Positions 1-5,531 of a stretch of 9,200 nt of DNA are shown one piece after another. Below the pieces are notes generated by a model. That model did no database searches and was not told the origin of the DNA. It saw only the letters and a list, made by a program, of their open reading frames with translations. The number at the start of each line of letters is the position of its first letter. The first letter of the stretch is position 1. Made by a program: the position numbers and the translations under genes. Origin of the DNA: Gallionellales bacterium CG03_land_8_20_14_0_80_55_15 (lineage in GTDB: Bacteria; Pseudomonadota; Gammaproteobacteria; Burkholderiales; Gallionellaceae); NCBI GenBank assembly GCA_002780675.1, contig PEUR01000123.1, forward strand, positions 1 through 9,200. Direction: 5' to 3'.

Positions 1-202
1 GGGTCTTGACGCGACCGTCCAGCATCTCAGGGAATCCCGTGTAATCAGCCACTTCCATGCAAGGGATGGCGTTGTCAGCCAACAGCTTGGCCGTGCCGCC
101 GGTGGAGAGGATTTTGACATTGAGGGCGTTTAAGCCCCGTGCAAATTCGAGTACGCCGGATTTATCCGAAACGCTGATGAGTGCTTGCTTGATCGCTGCC
201 AT
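1..202 (-). CDS. purH: PurH, bifunctional AICAR formyltransferase/IMP cyclohydrolase (N-terminal fragment)
   Basis: This is the first 67 codons of a leftward gene that runs off the left edge. The translation begins [16 protein letters not shown] and continues with a segment reading [11 protein letters not shown] and then [18 protein letters not shown]. These are the hallmark blocks of the N-terminal MGS-like IMP cyclohydrolase domain of PurH. The full enzyme carries out the last two steps of de novo IMP synthesis in the cytoplasm. The ATG at 202-200 is the only sensible start; it has a weak GGGAAA ribosome-binding stretch upstream. The gene follows fis with a 46-bp gap and is probably the third gene of a dusB-fis-purH operon, an order known in betaproteobacteria. 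The C-terminal transformylase domain is outside the window. Confidence 0.93.
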   Translation of the reverse strand, partial: MAAIKQALISVSDKSGVLEFARGLNALNVKILSTGGTAKLLADNAIPCMEVADYTGFPEMLDGRVKT

Positions 203-230
203 TTTGTTTCCCGTTAAAAGTAAAATTGGT

Positions 231-254
231 TGTCGGGCATAGCCCGGCCTACAT
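231..254 (-). repeat. GTAG-type REP-like palindrome at the fis stop codon
   Basis: Read on the minus strand the sequence is GTAGGCCGGGCTATGCCCGA followed by CA. A GTAG tetranucleotide precedes a short GC-rich hairpin (GCCGGGC-TAT-GCCCGAC, one C/A mismatch). This is the layout of repetitive extragenic palindromes of the GTAG class mobilised by REP-associated tyrosine transposases (established knowledge of that repeat class). The TAG of GTAG is the fis stop codon. The hairpin is followed on the minus strand by broken T-runs (TTTTACTTTT), so it could also weakly attenuate transcription into purH. Only one copy is in the window, so its repeat nature is inferred from form. Confidence 0.5.
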
Positions 255-500
255 GATTCCGTGTTGCGCCATTTTTTTGCGCAGCGTGTTGCGGTTAATG
301 CCCAACATGTCGGCGGCGCGTGTCTGGTTGCCGCCGACCTGTGTCAGCACGCGCTCGATGAGGGGCTTTTCGACGCAATTCATCACCATCTCGTACAAGT
401 CGCAAGCGGGCGCTTCGCCGTCCAGATGGACGAAATATTCTTCGAGCGCCTGGCGCACATAGCGCGCCATTTCATTTTCATCCAATACGCAATCACTCAT
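249..500 (-). CDS. fis: Fis-family nucleoid-associated DNA-binding protein
   Basis: This 83-residue protein matches the Fis family. The C-terminal half carries the conserved helix-turn-helix: the segment [20 protein letters not shown] at about residues 48-67 is followed by [10 protein letters not shown] at 68-77. Fis is a homodimeric DNA-bending protein that shapes the nucleoid and modulates rRNA, tRNA and recombination sites. At 83 residues it is shorter than the 98-residue E. coli protein, as is usual in betaproteobacteria, which lack part of the N-terminal beta-hairpin arm. Its ATG overlaps the dusB stop (ATGA), so translation is probably coupled to dusB. The TAG stop lies in a REP-like palindrome. 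The dusB-fis pairing is a classic conserved operon, which supports the call. Confidence 0.92.
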   Translation of the reverse strand: MSDCVLDENEMARYVRQALEEYFVHLDGEAPACDLYEMVMNCVEKPLIERVLTQVGGNQTRAADMLGINRNTLRKKMAQHGIM

Positions 501-1504
501 GCCGCGATTCCTTCGCTGTAATTGAGTCGGGAACCGCGCAGTGCCTGTTCCGAAAAAAATTCATTCACCGCCGTCATTTGCACATCCACGCTTTCCAGCT
601 GGTTCATCTGGTGGCGAAAATGCGCCGAACCTGCCAGCCCTTTGGTGTACCAGGAGATATGCTTGCGGGCAATCCGCAGCCCAGTATATTCCCCATAAAA
701 ATCATAGAGTTCAGCGACATGAGCGAGCAGTACGGCATGAATTTCGGCCACTTCCGGCGCGGCCAGATGTTCGCCGGTTTGCAGGAAATATTCGATTTCG
801 CGGAACAGCCAGGGACGACCCTGCGCCGCACGACCGATCATCACCGCATCCGCGCCGGAATACGCCAACACATAGCGCGCCTTTTCCGGCGTGGTGATGT
901 CGCCGTTGGCGATGACGGGAATGCTGACGCTGGCTTTTACCGCACGAATGGTGTCGTATTCGGCATCGCCCGTGTAGGCGCAGGCGCGGGTGCGACCATG
1001 AATGGCCAGCGCCTGAATGCCCGCCGCTTCGGCGATCTGCGCGATGCGCACGGCGTTGCGATTGTGCGTGTCCCAACCGGTGCGAATCTTGAGCGTGACC
1101 GGCACGTTGACCGCAGCAACCACCGCATCCAGCAGCTCACCTACCAGCGGCTCATTTTGCAGCAAGGCCGAACCCGCCATCACATTGCAGATTTTCTTGG
1201 CTGGGCAACCCATGTTGATGTCTATGATCTGCGCGCCGCGATCTACATTGTGACGGGCGGCTTCCGCCAACATTTTGGCATCCGCACCGACGATCTGCAC
1301 CGAGATGGGGTCAACCTCACCCTCGTGATTGGCGCGTCGCCGGGTCTTTTCCGAGCCGTACAACAGCGAGTTGGAGGCGACCATTTCGCTCACCGCCATG
1401 CCCGCACCCATGCGTTTGCACAACATGCGGAAAGGCCTGTCGGTGACCCCCGCCATGGGGGCCACGATGAGATTGTTTTTGAGTTGGTATGAGCCGATGC
1501 GCAT
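497..1504 (-). CDS. dusB: tRNA-dihydrouridine synthase B
   Basis: This 335-residue FMN enzyme reduces specific uridines in the D-loop of tRNA to dihydrouridine using NADPH. The N-terminus reads MRIGSYQLKNNLIVAPMAGV, then TDRPFR, the start of the TIM-barrel FMN domain. The catalytic cysteine is C100 in DINMGCPAKK. FMN-phosphate contacts are visible in VIANGDITTPEKA (about 197-209) and GADAVMIGRAAQGRPW (about 217-232). The C-terminal third is the helical tRNA-binding domain. I chose the ATG at 1504 because family members begin at this point; the frame stays open to 1549, which would add 15 residues with no family resemblance. It is the first gene of the dusB-fis-purH operon and overlaps fis by 4 bp. 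Confidence 0.95.
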   Translation of the reverse strand: MRIGSYQLKNNLIVAPMAGVTDRPFRMLCKRMGAGMAVSEMVASNSLLYGSEKTRRRANHEGEVDPISVQIVGADAKMLAEAARHNVDRGAQIIDINMGCPAKKICNVMAGSALLQNEPLVGELLDAVVAAVNVPVTLKIRTGWDTHNRNAVRIAQIAEAAGIQALAIHGRTRACAYTGDAEYDTIRAVKASVSIPVIANGDITTPEKARYVLAYSGADAVMIGRAAQGRPWLFREIEYFLQTGEHLAAPEVAEIHAVLLAHVAELYDFYGEYTGLRIARKHISWYTKGLAGSAHFRHQMNQLESVDVQMTAVNEFFSEQALRGSRLNYSEGIAA

Positions 1505-1529
1505 GGATTTTTTTCCGAGAGGGTTGCGG

Positions 1530-1558
1530 ATTATAAAGCAAGCGGACAAGCAAGGAAA
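1530..1558 (-). promoter_or_regulatory. Candidate sigma70 promoter of dusB-fis-purH
   Basis: On the minus strand there is a perfect TATAAT at 1535-1530. It is preceded, with a 17-bp spacer, by a weak -35 candidate TTTCCT (1558-1553). Transcription would start near 1523, giving a leader of about 20 nt before the dusB ATG at 1504. The -10 is strong but the -35 matches the consensus only in part; fis operon promoters are known to be growth-regulated, but no operator is evident here. Confidence 0.5.
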
Positions 1559-1579
1559 ATATCGCTATGATTCGCCACC

Positions 1580-2767
1580 ATGAAAACCCCGAACCAATAC
1601 GATGTTGTGATTATAGGCGGCGGCCTGGTCGGTGCCAGTTTGGCCGCTGCGCTTAAAAATAGCGGGCTGGCGCTGGCCTTGGTCGAAGCAGGGTCTGCGC
1701 CCGCCATCGAGGACGATAGCGGGTCAACAGAAAACTGGGACAGCCGCATTTACGCGATCAGCCCCGGCAGCCGCACTTTTCTCGAACAGTCGGGCGCGTG
1801 GCAAAGGCTGGATCCGCGCCGCGTTGCCCCAGTCGAGGAAATGCGCGTATTCGGCGATAGCGATGCCGAACTGAAGTTTTCCGCCTACCAGATGGGCGTG
1901 CCTGAACTGGCTTGCATAGTGGAAAACCGTCACCTGCAAGCCGCGCTGTGGCAAGGCTTGCAGAGTCAGGACAATCTGGACTTTATTCATCCGGCGCGCT
2001 GCGCAGCACTCGCGCTGGGGGAAGATGCCGCCAGGCTCACGCTGGAGGATGGCCGTGAGTTTGGCGCGAAGCTGATTGTCGGCGCAGATGGCCGCGATTC
2101 CTGGGTGCGCAATCAGGCGGGTATTTCTGCCGCGCCGGTGGACTATCAGCATCACGGCGTAGTCGCCAATTTCAGTTGTGAATTGCCGCATCGCGGCATC
2201 GCCCACCAGTGGTTTGCACCCGACGGAATTTTGGCCTTGTTACCGTTGCCGGGAAATCGTTTGTCCATGGTGTGGTCGGTGACACCCGAAAAATCCGCCG
2301 AATTGACATCACTCACCGATGAGGCTTTGTGTGCACAAGTGGCGGCGGCCTCGCATCACACGCTGGGGAAATTGCAAATCCTCACGCCCGCCGCCGCCTT
2401 CCCCTTGAGACTGTTGGTGTTGCCGCACATCAGCGCGAAGCGCGTAGCGTTAATCGGCGATGCCGCGCACAACATGCACCCGCTGGCGGGGCAGGGCGTG
2501 AATACGGGCTTCCGCGATGCCCGCCAACTGGCAGAATTATTGATAGATAGAGGCGGCTGCACGGATGGTGGCGACGCGCAGTTGCTCAGACGCTACGACC
2601 GCAAACGCCGCGAAGACATCTACTCCATGCAGTCCACTACCTATGGCCTGAAAAAGCTGTTTTGCAACGATGATCCGCTGTTGCGCACACTGCGCAATCT
2701 CGGCTTGAATGCAACGAACCACCTGATTCCCCTGAAAAAATTACTCATGCAACACGCCCTTAACTAA
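1580..2767 (+). CDS. UbiH/UbiF/VisC-family FAD-dependent ubiquinone-biosynthesis hydroxylase
   Basis: This 395-residue flavoprotein monooxygenase belongs to the UbiH/UbiF/UbiI/VisC/COQ6 family, which hydroxylates the aromatic ring of ubiquinone precursors at the cytoplasmic membrane using O2 and NAD(P)H. Three diagnostic motifs are present. The dinucleotide-binding loop VVIIGGGLVGAS lies at residues 9-20. The DG motif, VGADGRDSWVRNQAG, lies at 167-181. The FAD ribityl GD motif, ALIGDAAHNMHPLAGQGVN, lies at 290-308. WDSRIYAISPGS (53-64) is also typical. The length fits the family. Which ring carbon it modifies cannot be read from sequence, so I give no symbol. The ATG at 1580 is the first in frame after a stop at 1568 and has no Shine-Dalgarno sequence. 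The gene diverges from dusB and ends 13 bp before dsbC, so the two may be cotranscribed. Confidence 0.88.
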   Translation: MKTPNQYDVVIIGGGLVGASLAAALKNSGLALALVEAGSAPAIEDDSGSTENWDSRIYAISPGSRTFLEQSGAWQRLDPRRVAPVEEMRVFGDSDAELKFSAYQMGVPELACIVENRHLQAALWQGLQSQDNLDFIHPARCAALALGEDAARLTLEDGREFGAKLIVGADGRDSWVRNQAGISAAPVDYQHHGVVANFSCELPHRGIAHQWFAPDGILALLPLPGNRLSMVWSVTPEKSAELTSLTDEALCAQVAAASHHTLGKLQILTPAAAFPLRLLVLPHISAKRVALIGDAAHNMHPLAGQGVNTGFRDARQLAELLIDRGGCTDGGDAQLLRRYDRKRREDIYSMQSTTYGLKKLFCNDDPLLRTLRNLGLNATNHLIPLKKLLMQHALN

Positions 2768-2780
2768 CCTATTGAATAAT

Positions 2781-3473
2781 ATGAAAAAAATAATATCCTT
2801 GCTGCTTTGCTGTACCTTCTCGCTGGCTCATGCCGGAGAAGCCGAGATCCGCCAGTCCTTGCAAAGCAAATTTCCCGGCATCGGCAAGCTGGAACATGTC
2901 GCCAAAACCCCTTATTCGGGTCTCTATGAGGTGGTCGTCGGAGAGCAATTGCTGTACGCCGACGAACAAGGGCAATACCTGTTTGATGGCAGCATCATCG
3001 AAGTCAAAAGCCGCACGGATTTGACCGAACAGCGCCGCCACGCCTTGTTTGCCATTGATTTCAACACGCTGCCGCTCAACCTCGCGGTCAAGAAAGTAAA
3101 GGGCAACGGCCAGCGCAAAATGGCCTATTTCACCGACCCCAACTGCGGATTTTGCAGGAAGCTGGAGAAGGAATTGAGCCAGGTCAACGATGTCACGCTG
3201 TACCTGTTCATGTACCCGATTTTCCAGGGGTCGGCTGAAATCGTGCGCAACGTGCATTGCGCCAAAGACCCGGTCAAGGCGTGGGATGAGCTGATGCTGA
3301 AAGGTAAAGCGCCCGCCACCGCCTCCTGCAAGACCCCCACCGACCAAGTCATGGCATTGGCCAAAAAGCTACGGGTAAACGGCACGCCCAATTTGATTTT
3401 TGCCGATGGCACACAAGTTCCCGGCTATTTGCCCGCCGCCGAACTGGAAAAACACCTGAACGCCAGCAAGTAA
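2781..3473 (+). CDS. dsbC: DsbC-type periplasmic thiol:disulfide interchange protein
   Basis: This 230-residue secreted disulfide isomerase repairs wrongly paired disulfides in the periplasm and is normally kept reduced by DsbD. A Sec signal peptide, MKKIISLLLCCTFSLAHA, is followed by a likely cleavage before GEAEIRQ. Residues about 19-80 resemble the N-terminal DsbC dimerisation domain. The thioredoxin-fold domain has the active site CGFC at 122-125 (E. coli DsbC has CGYC), the cis-proline loop NGTPN with P203, and a second cysteine pair, C160 and C183, matching the structural disulfide of DsbC. I prefer the ATG at 2781 over the in-frame TTG at 2772 because the signal peptide then begins with MKK. 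No clear ribosome-binding site is visible, and the gene lies 13 bp after the hydroxylase stop. DsbG is the alternative, but DsbC fits the size and cysteine pattern. Confidence 0.88.
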   Translation: MKKIISLLLCCTFSLAHAGEAEIRQSLQSKFPGIGKLEHVAKTPYSGLYEVVVGEQLLYADEQGQYLFDGSIIEVKSRTDLTEQRRHALFAIDFNTLPLNLAVKKVKGNGQRKMAYFTDPNCGFCRKLEKELSQVNDVTLYLFMYPIFQGSAEIVRNVHCAKDPVKAWDELMLKGKAPATASCKTPTDQVMALAKKLRVNGTPNLIFADGTQVPGYLPAAELEKHLNASK

Positions 3474-3489
3474 CCCTCTCCCTCGCCAG

Positions 3490-3526
3490 AAAAAACATTC
3501 GCCTCTCCCTCGCAAGGAGAGGCGAA
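3490..3526 (-). terminator. Rho-independent terminator facing the mltA side
   Basis: TTCGCCTCTCC (3498-3508) and GGAGAGGCGAA (3516-3526) form a perfect 11-bp stem with a 7-nt loop. Read on the minus strand the stem is followed by TGTTTTTTCT, a proper U-tract, so it would end leftward transcripts arriving from apaG-mltA. There is no T-run on the plus side. The stem sequence is also a variant of the CTCTCCC repeat seen elsewhere in the window. Confidence 0.65.
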
Positions 3527-3548
3527 CCTGCCGGATTACCACTATTCT

Positions 3549-3597
3549 TCGCTCTTCCCCCCTTCAGTCAATTGACGGGAAGAGCGATAAGATTTTT
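3549..3597 (+). terminator. Probable terminator of the hydroxylase-dsbC transcript
   Basis: TCGCTCTTCCC (3549-3559) pairs perfectly with GGGAAGAGCGA (3577-3587). The loop contains the 10-bp palindrome GTCAATTGAC (3567-3576). A run of five Ts (3593-3597) follows after five intervening bases. The spacing to the T-run is longer than ideal, so efficiency is uncertain, but position and orientation suit termination downstream of dsbC. Confidence 0.5.
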
Positions 3598-3654
3598 CGC
3601 TTGTCATAAAAATTTAACGCTGAGTTGTTACAAGCATCCTCTGAATGTAGTCTC

Positions 3655-3863
3655 TAACGGGCATGGAAAAGTAACCACCCCGGATGATGAAACTCTCCAT
3701 GCCCGTTCCCTCACCCCTGTCCCCCTCTCCCAAAGGGAGAGGGGGACAGTTCGTCGCTGCGCGAGTTTCACGTTAACGGGCATGGCGCGAGTTGTTGCCC
3801 ACAGGGCAACATCCCTGCGAGAACCATTTCATTATCAGGAGTGGCAATATGCCATGCCCGTTA
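3655..3863. repeat. Composite palindromic element with alternating AACGGGCATGG arms
   Basis: The 11-mer AACGGGCATGG occurs four times in alternating orientation: forward at 3656-3666, inverted at 3697-3707, forward at 3775-3785 and inverted at 3852-3862. The outermost copies extend to 12-bp perfect inverted ends (TAACGGGCATGG at 3655-3666 and its complement at 3852-3863). The second inner pair extends to 13 bp. Between the two pairs lies a separate perfect 15-bp hairpin (3717-3749). A small 7-bp hairpin GTTGCCC-ACA-GGGCAAC sits at 3794-3810. The last three bases are the complement of the mltA TAA stop. The form resembles a composite of REP-like units or a small non-autonomous element; no target-site duplication is obvious. 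Confidence 0.7.
3708..3749 (+). repeat. GC-rich CCCTCACCCC/CCCTCTCCC palindromic repeat, intergenic copy
   Basis: CCCTCACCCC (3708-3717) leads into a perfect 15-bp stem, CTGTCCCCCTCTCCC (3717-3731) and its complement (3735-3749), with an AAA loop. The same order of blocks (CCCTCACCCC, CCCTCTCCC, three bases, GGGAGAGGG) occurs at 9094-9126 inside the mod gene, so the two are copies of one repeat family. It has no adjacent T-run and is not a standard terminator. Confidence 0.75.
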
Positions 3864-5048
3864 GTCGAGCGCGGGTTCCGCACCCTTGGGAAAGAGCACC
3901 CATAGCTGCCCGCGCTGTTTCATTCGCCCGGCTTGCGCGCCCGCCTGATCGCCGAAACCCCAGAAGAAATCCGCCCGCACCGCACCGCGAATCGCCCCGC
4001 CGGTATCCTGTGCCAGCATCAGGCGATTGAGCGGCGCAGCCTGATTCGGATGAGTGGTGGATAAAAACACTGGCGCACCTAATGGGATGGTGCGCGGATC
4101 TATCGCGATGCTGTATTCATCGGTCAGCGGCACCCCTAGCGCGCCGAGCGGAGCGGACAGACCCTCCGGCAATTCGCGGAAAAACACATAGCTGGGATTT
4201 TGTTCCAGCAGCGCCGCCAGTTTCTCGGGATTATGTTCCGCCCAGGCTTTGATGCCCTGCATCGAAGCCTGTTCGGCTTTGAGTTCGCCCATTTCGATGA
4301 GTTTTTTGCCAATGGAAATATAGGGATGTCCATTCTGGTCGGCATAACCGACCTTGACCAAACAGCCATCCGGCAACTCGATACGCCCTGATCCTTGAAT
4401 TTGCAGGAAAAACAGCTCGACCGCATTTTCTACCCAGAACAGCACCCGCGCCTGAGCGCGACCCCCATCAATCTCGGCGCGGTTGAAATAAGGCACGACG
4501 CGCCGGCCTTCCAGCCGACCGCGCAGGCGCAAGCCCTTGAACTGCGGATAAAGCTCAGTCAGGTCTATGGTCAGCAAATCGTCCGGTTCGGCGTACAACG
4601 GATAGCTGAAGCGTGCCGTCTTGACGCGACTGCCCGTCAGCTTCGGCTCGTAATAGCCGGTAATCAGCCCCTGTGAAGAACCGTCGGGATTAAACACCTG
4701 ATACGGCGTGAAGGCCGCTTCAAAAAACGCGCGCAGCGATGTATTGTCGGTCTGCGCCAGCGCGCCGGCCCGGCTACAGACCGCCTGCCAGTCCGGTTTG
4801 TTTTTCAAGGCCAGACAGCTTTGCTGAAAAGCCCGCCAACTCGGCTGCAAATCCACCGTCTGCCAGTCCGGCAGCATCTCCCACTTGCTTACCGCGAACG
4901 GCGCAGCGGGTGCGACGGGTGCGGCGACAGGCGGAACAGGGGCTGCGGGCGGAACAACGGCTGGTTTGGGCGGCACGGCACAGGCGGCCAGCAGCGGCAA
5001 CAATACAGCCGCAAGCCGTATCCCGGTGAAAAAATCAGTGCAAGACAC
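3861..5048 (-). CDS. mltA: MltA, membrane-bound lytic murein transglycosylase A (lipoprotein)
   Basis: This 395-residue enzyme cleaves the glycan strands of peptidoglycan between MurNAc and GlcNAc, forming 1,6-anhydro-MurNAc, from the inner face of the outer membrane. A lipoprotein signal ends in the lipobox LAAC with C23 as the lipidated residue. A Pro/Ala/Val-rich linker (about 26-50) follows. The MltA domain includes GYYEP (131-135), VPYFNRAEID and LQIQGSGR (215-222). The C-terminal 3D domain carries LAQDTGGAIRGAVRADFFWG, whose D348 is the expected catalytic aspartate. The start is a GTG at 5048, the only choice that keeps a full signal peptide. It overlaps the end of apaG by 14 bp, which suggests translational coupling. 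The TAA stop lies in the composite palindrome. Confidence 0.93.
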   Translation of the reverse strand: MSCTDFFTGIRLAAVLLPLLAACAVPPKPAVVPPAAPVPPVAAPVAPAAPFAVSKWEMLPDWQTVDLQPSWRAFQQSCLALKNKPDWQAVCSRAGALAQTDNTSLRAFFEAAFTPYQVFNPDGSSQGLITGYYEPKLTGSRVKTARFSYPLYAEPDDLLTIDLTELYPQFKGLRLRGRLEGRRVVPYFNRAEIDGGRAQARVLFWVENAVELFFLQIQGSGRIELPDGCLVKVGYADQNGHPYISIGKKLIEMGELKAEQASMQGIKAWAEHNPEKLAALLEQNPSYVFFRELPEGLSAPLGALGVPLTDEYSIAIDPRTIPLGAPVFLSTTHPNQAAPLNRLMLAQDTGGAIRGAVRADFFWGFGDQAGAQAGRMKQRGQLWVLFPKGAEPALD

Positions 5049-5418
5049 GCGGCACGCTCAACACAAATTCGGGAATCTCGACCTCAAAATCTTCGCCCTC
5101 TTCGTCACGCATCAAATAACTGCCCTTCATCGTGCCGACCTGGGTCGCCAGCAAGGTACCACTGGTGTACTCAAAGCGCTGGTTAGGCTTCAACAGGGGT
5201 TGCTCGCCGACCACGCCCTGCCCGCGCACTTCCTGAACATGGCTGTAGGCATCGGTGATAAGCCAGTAACGGCTGATGAGCCTGGCGGCCACCGTGCCCA
5301 GATTGGTGATGCTGATGGTGTAGGAAAACACGAAGCGATCCGCCGCCTCGTCGGACTGTTCAGGCAAGTATTTGACTTGCGTCTGAATAATGATGCCGTG
5401 TTGTGCGTTTTTGCTCAT
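5035..5418 (-). CDS. apaG: ApaG family protein
   Basis: This 127-residue protein has an ApaG fold, a fibronectin-III-like beta sandwich. Conserved blocks are present: YTISITNLG, ISRYWLITDA, the glycine-rich VRGQGVVGEQPLLKPNQRFE and YTSGTLLATQVGTMKGSY. The cellular role of ApaG is not firmly known; in enterics it sits with apaH and ksgA. Here it is paired with mltA, whose start it overlaps. I chose the ATG at 5418 (MSKNAQHGIIIQTQ) because it matches family length; in-frame starts at 5427 and 5454 would add 3 or 12 residues. None has a good Shine-Dalgarno sequence. A TAAAAT at 5441-5436 on the minus strand is a possible -10 element without a convincing -35. Confidence 0.92.
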   Translation of the reverse strand: MSKNAQHGIIIQTQVKYLPEQSDEAADRFVFSYTISITNLGTVAARLISRYWLITDAYSHVQEVRGQGVVGEQPLLKPNQRFEYTSGTLLATQVGTMKGSYLMRDEEGEDFEVEIPEFVLSVPRVLH

Positions 5419-5505
5419 GCGCGGCATTTGAACCGATTTTAGCTTGTGTCGCAAGGGATAAAGTGGGCTTTTATGCTAATCTTCGCCGCTGCACAGCCCA
5501 TGAAC

Positions 5506-5531
5506 ATGAACGGTTAAAAAATGAACGGTTA
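5506..5531 (+). repeat. 15-bp-period tandem duplication spanning the ilvA start codon
   Basis: ATGAACGGTTA occurs at 5506-5516 and again at 5521-5531, separated by AAAA. The second copy is the ilvA start (Met-Asn-Gly-Tyr). The first copy is in the same frame but reads Met-Asn-Gly-stop (TAA), so it creates a minimal upstream open frame ending six bases before the real ATG. A further in-frame ATG at 5500 leads to the same stop. Confidence 0.8.

Larger units (their letters stand above)
3474..3860. other. Repeat-rich intergenic region between convergent dsbC and mltA
   Basis: This 387-bp stretch has no credible gene. From left to right it holds a CCCTCTCCC repeat core directly after the dsbC stop, a perfect 11-bp hairpin with a T-run on the minus-strand side, a second 11-bp hairpin with a T-run on the plus-strand side, an AT-rich patch starting TTGTCATAAAAATTTAAC, and a composite palindromic element reaching into the mltA stop codon. 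A 152-codon open frame that starts in this region runs antisense into mltA and translates the repeats, so I do not regard it as a gene. Confidence 0.8.

Noticed and set aside
578..1492. 304-codon open frame on the plus strand
   Set aside because: It lies wholly antisense to dusB, whose motifs are complete; its His/Arg/Ala-rich product resembles no family.
3474..3860. CRISPR array from the repeated 11-mers
   Set aside because: The copies alternate in orientation and spacing is uneven; there are no regular spacers and no cas genes.
3655..3863. Integron attC site as an explanation of the GTTA/TAAC inverted ends
   Set aside because: The core-site consensus bases do not fit on either side, and there is no cassette-like gene between the arms.
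3572..4030. 152-codon open frame on the plus strand
   Set aside because: About a third is antisense to mltA and the rest translates palindromic repeats; there is no recognisable domain or ribosome-binding site.
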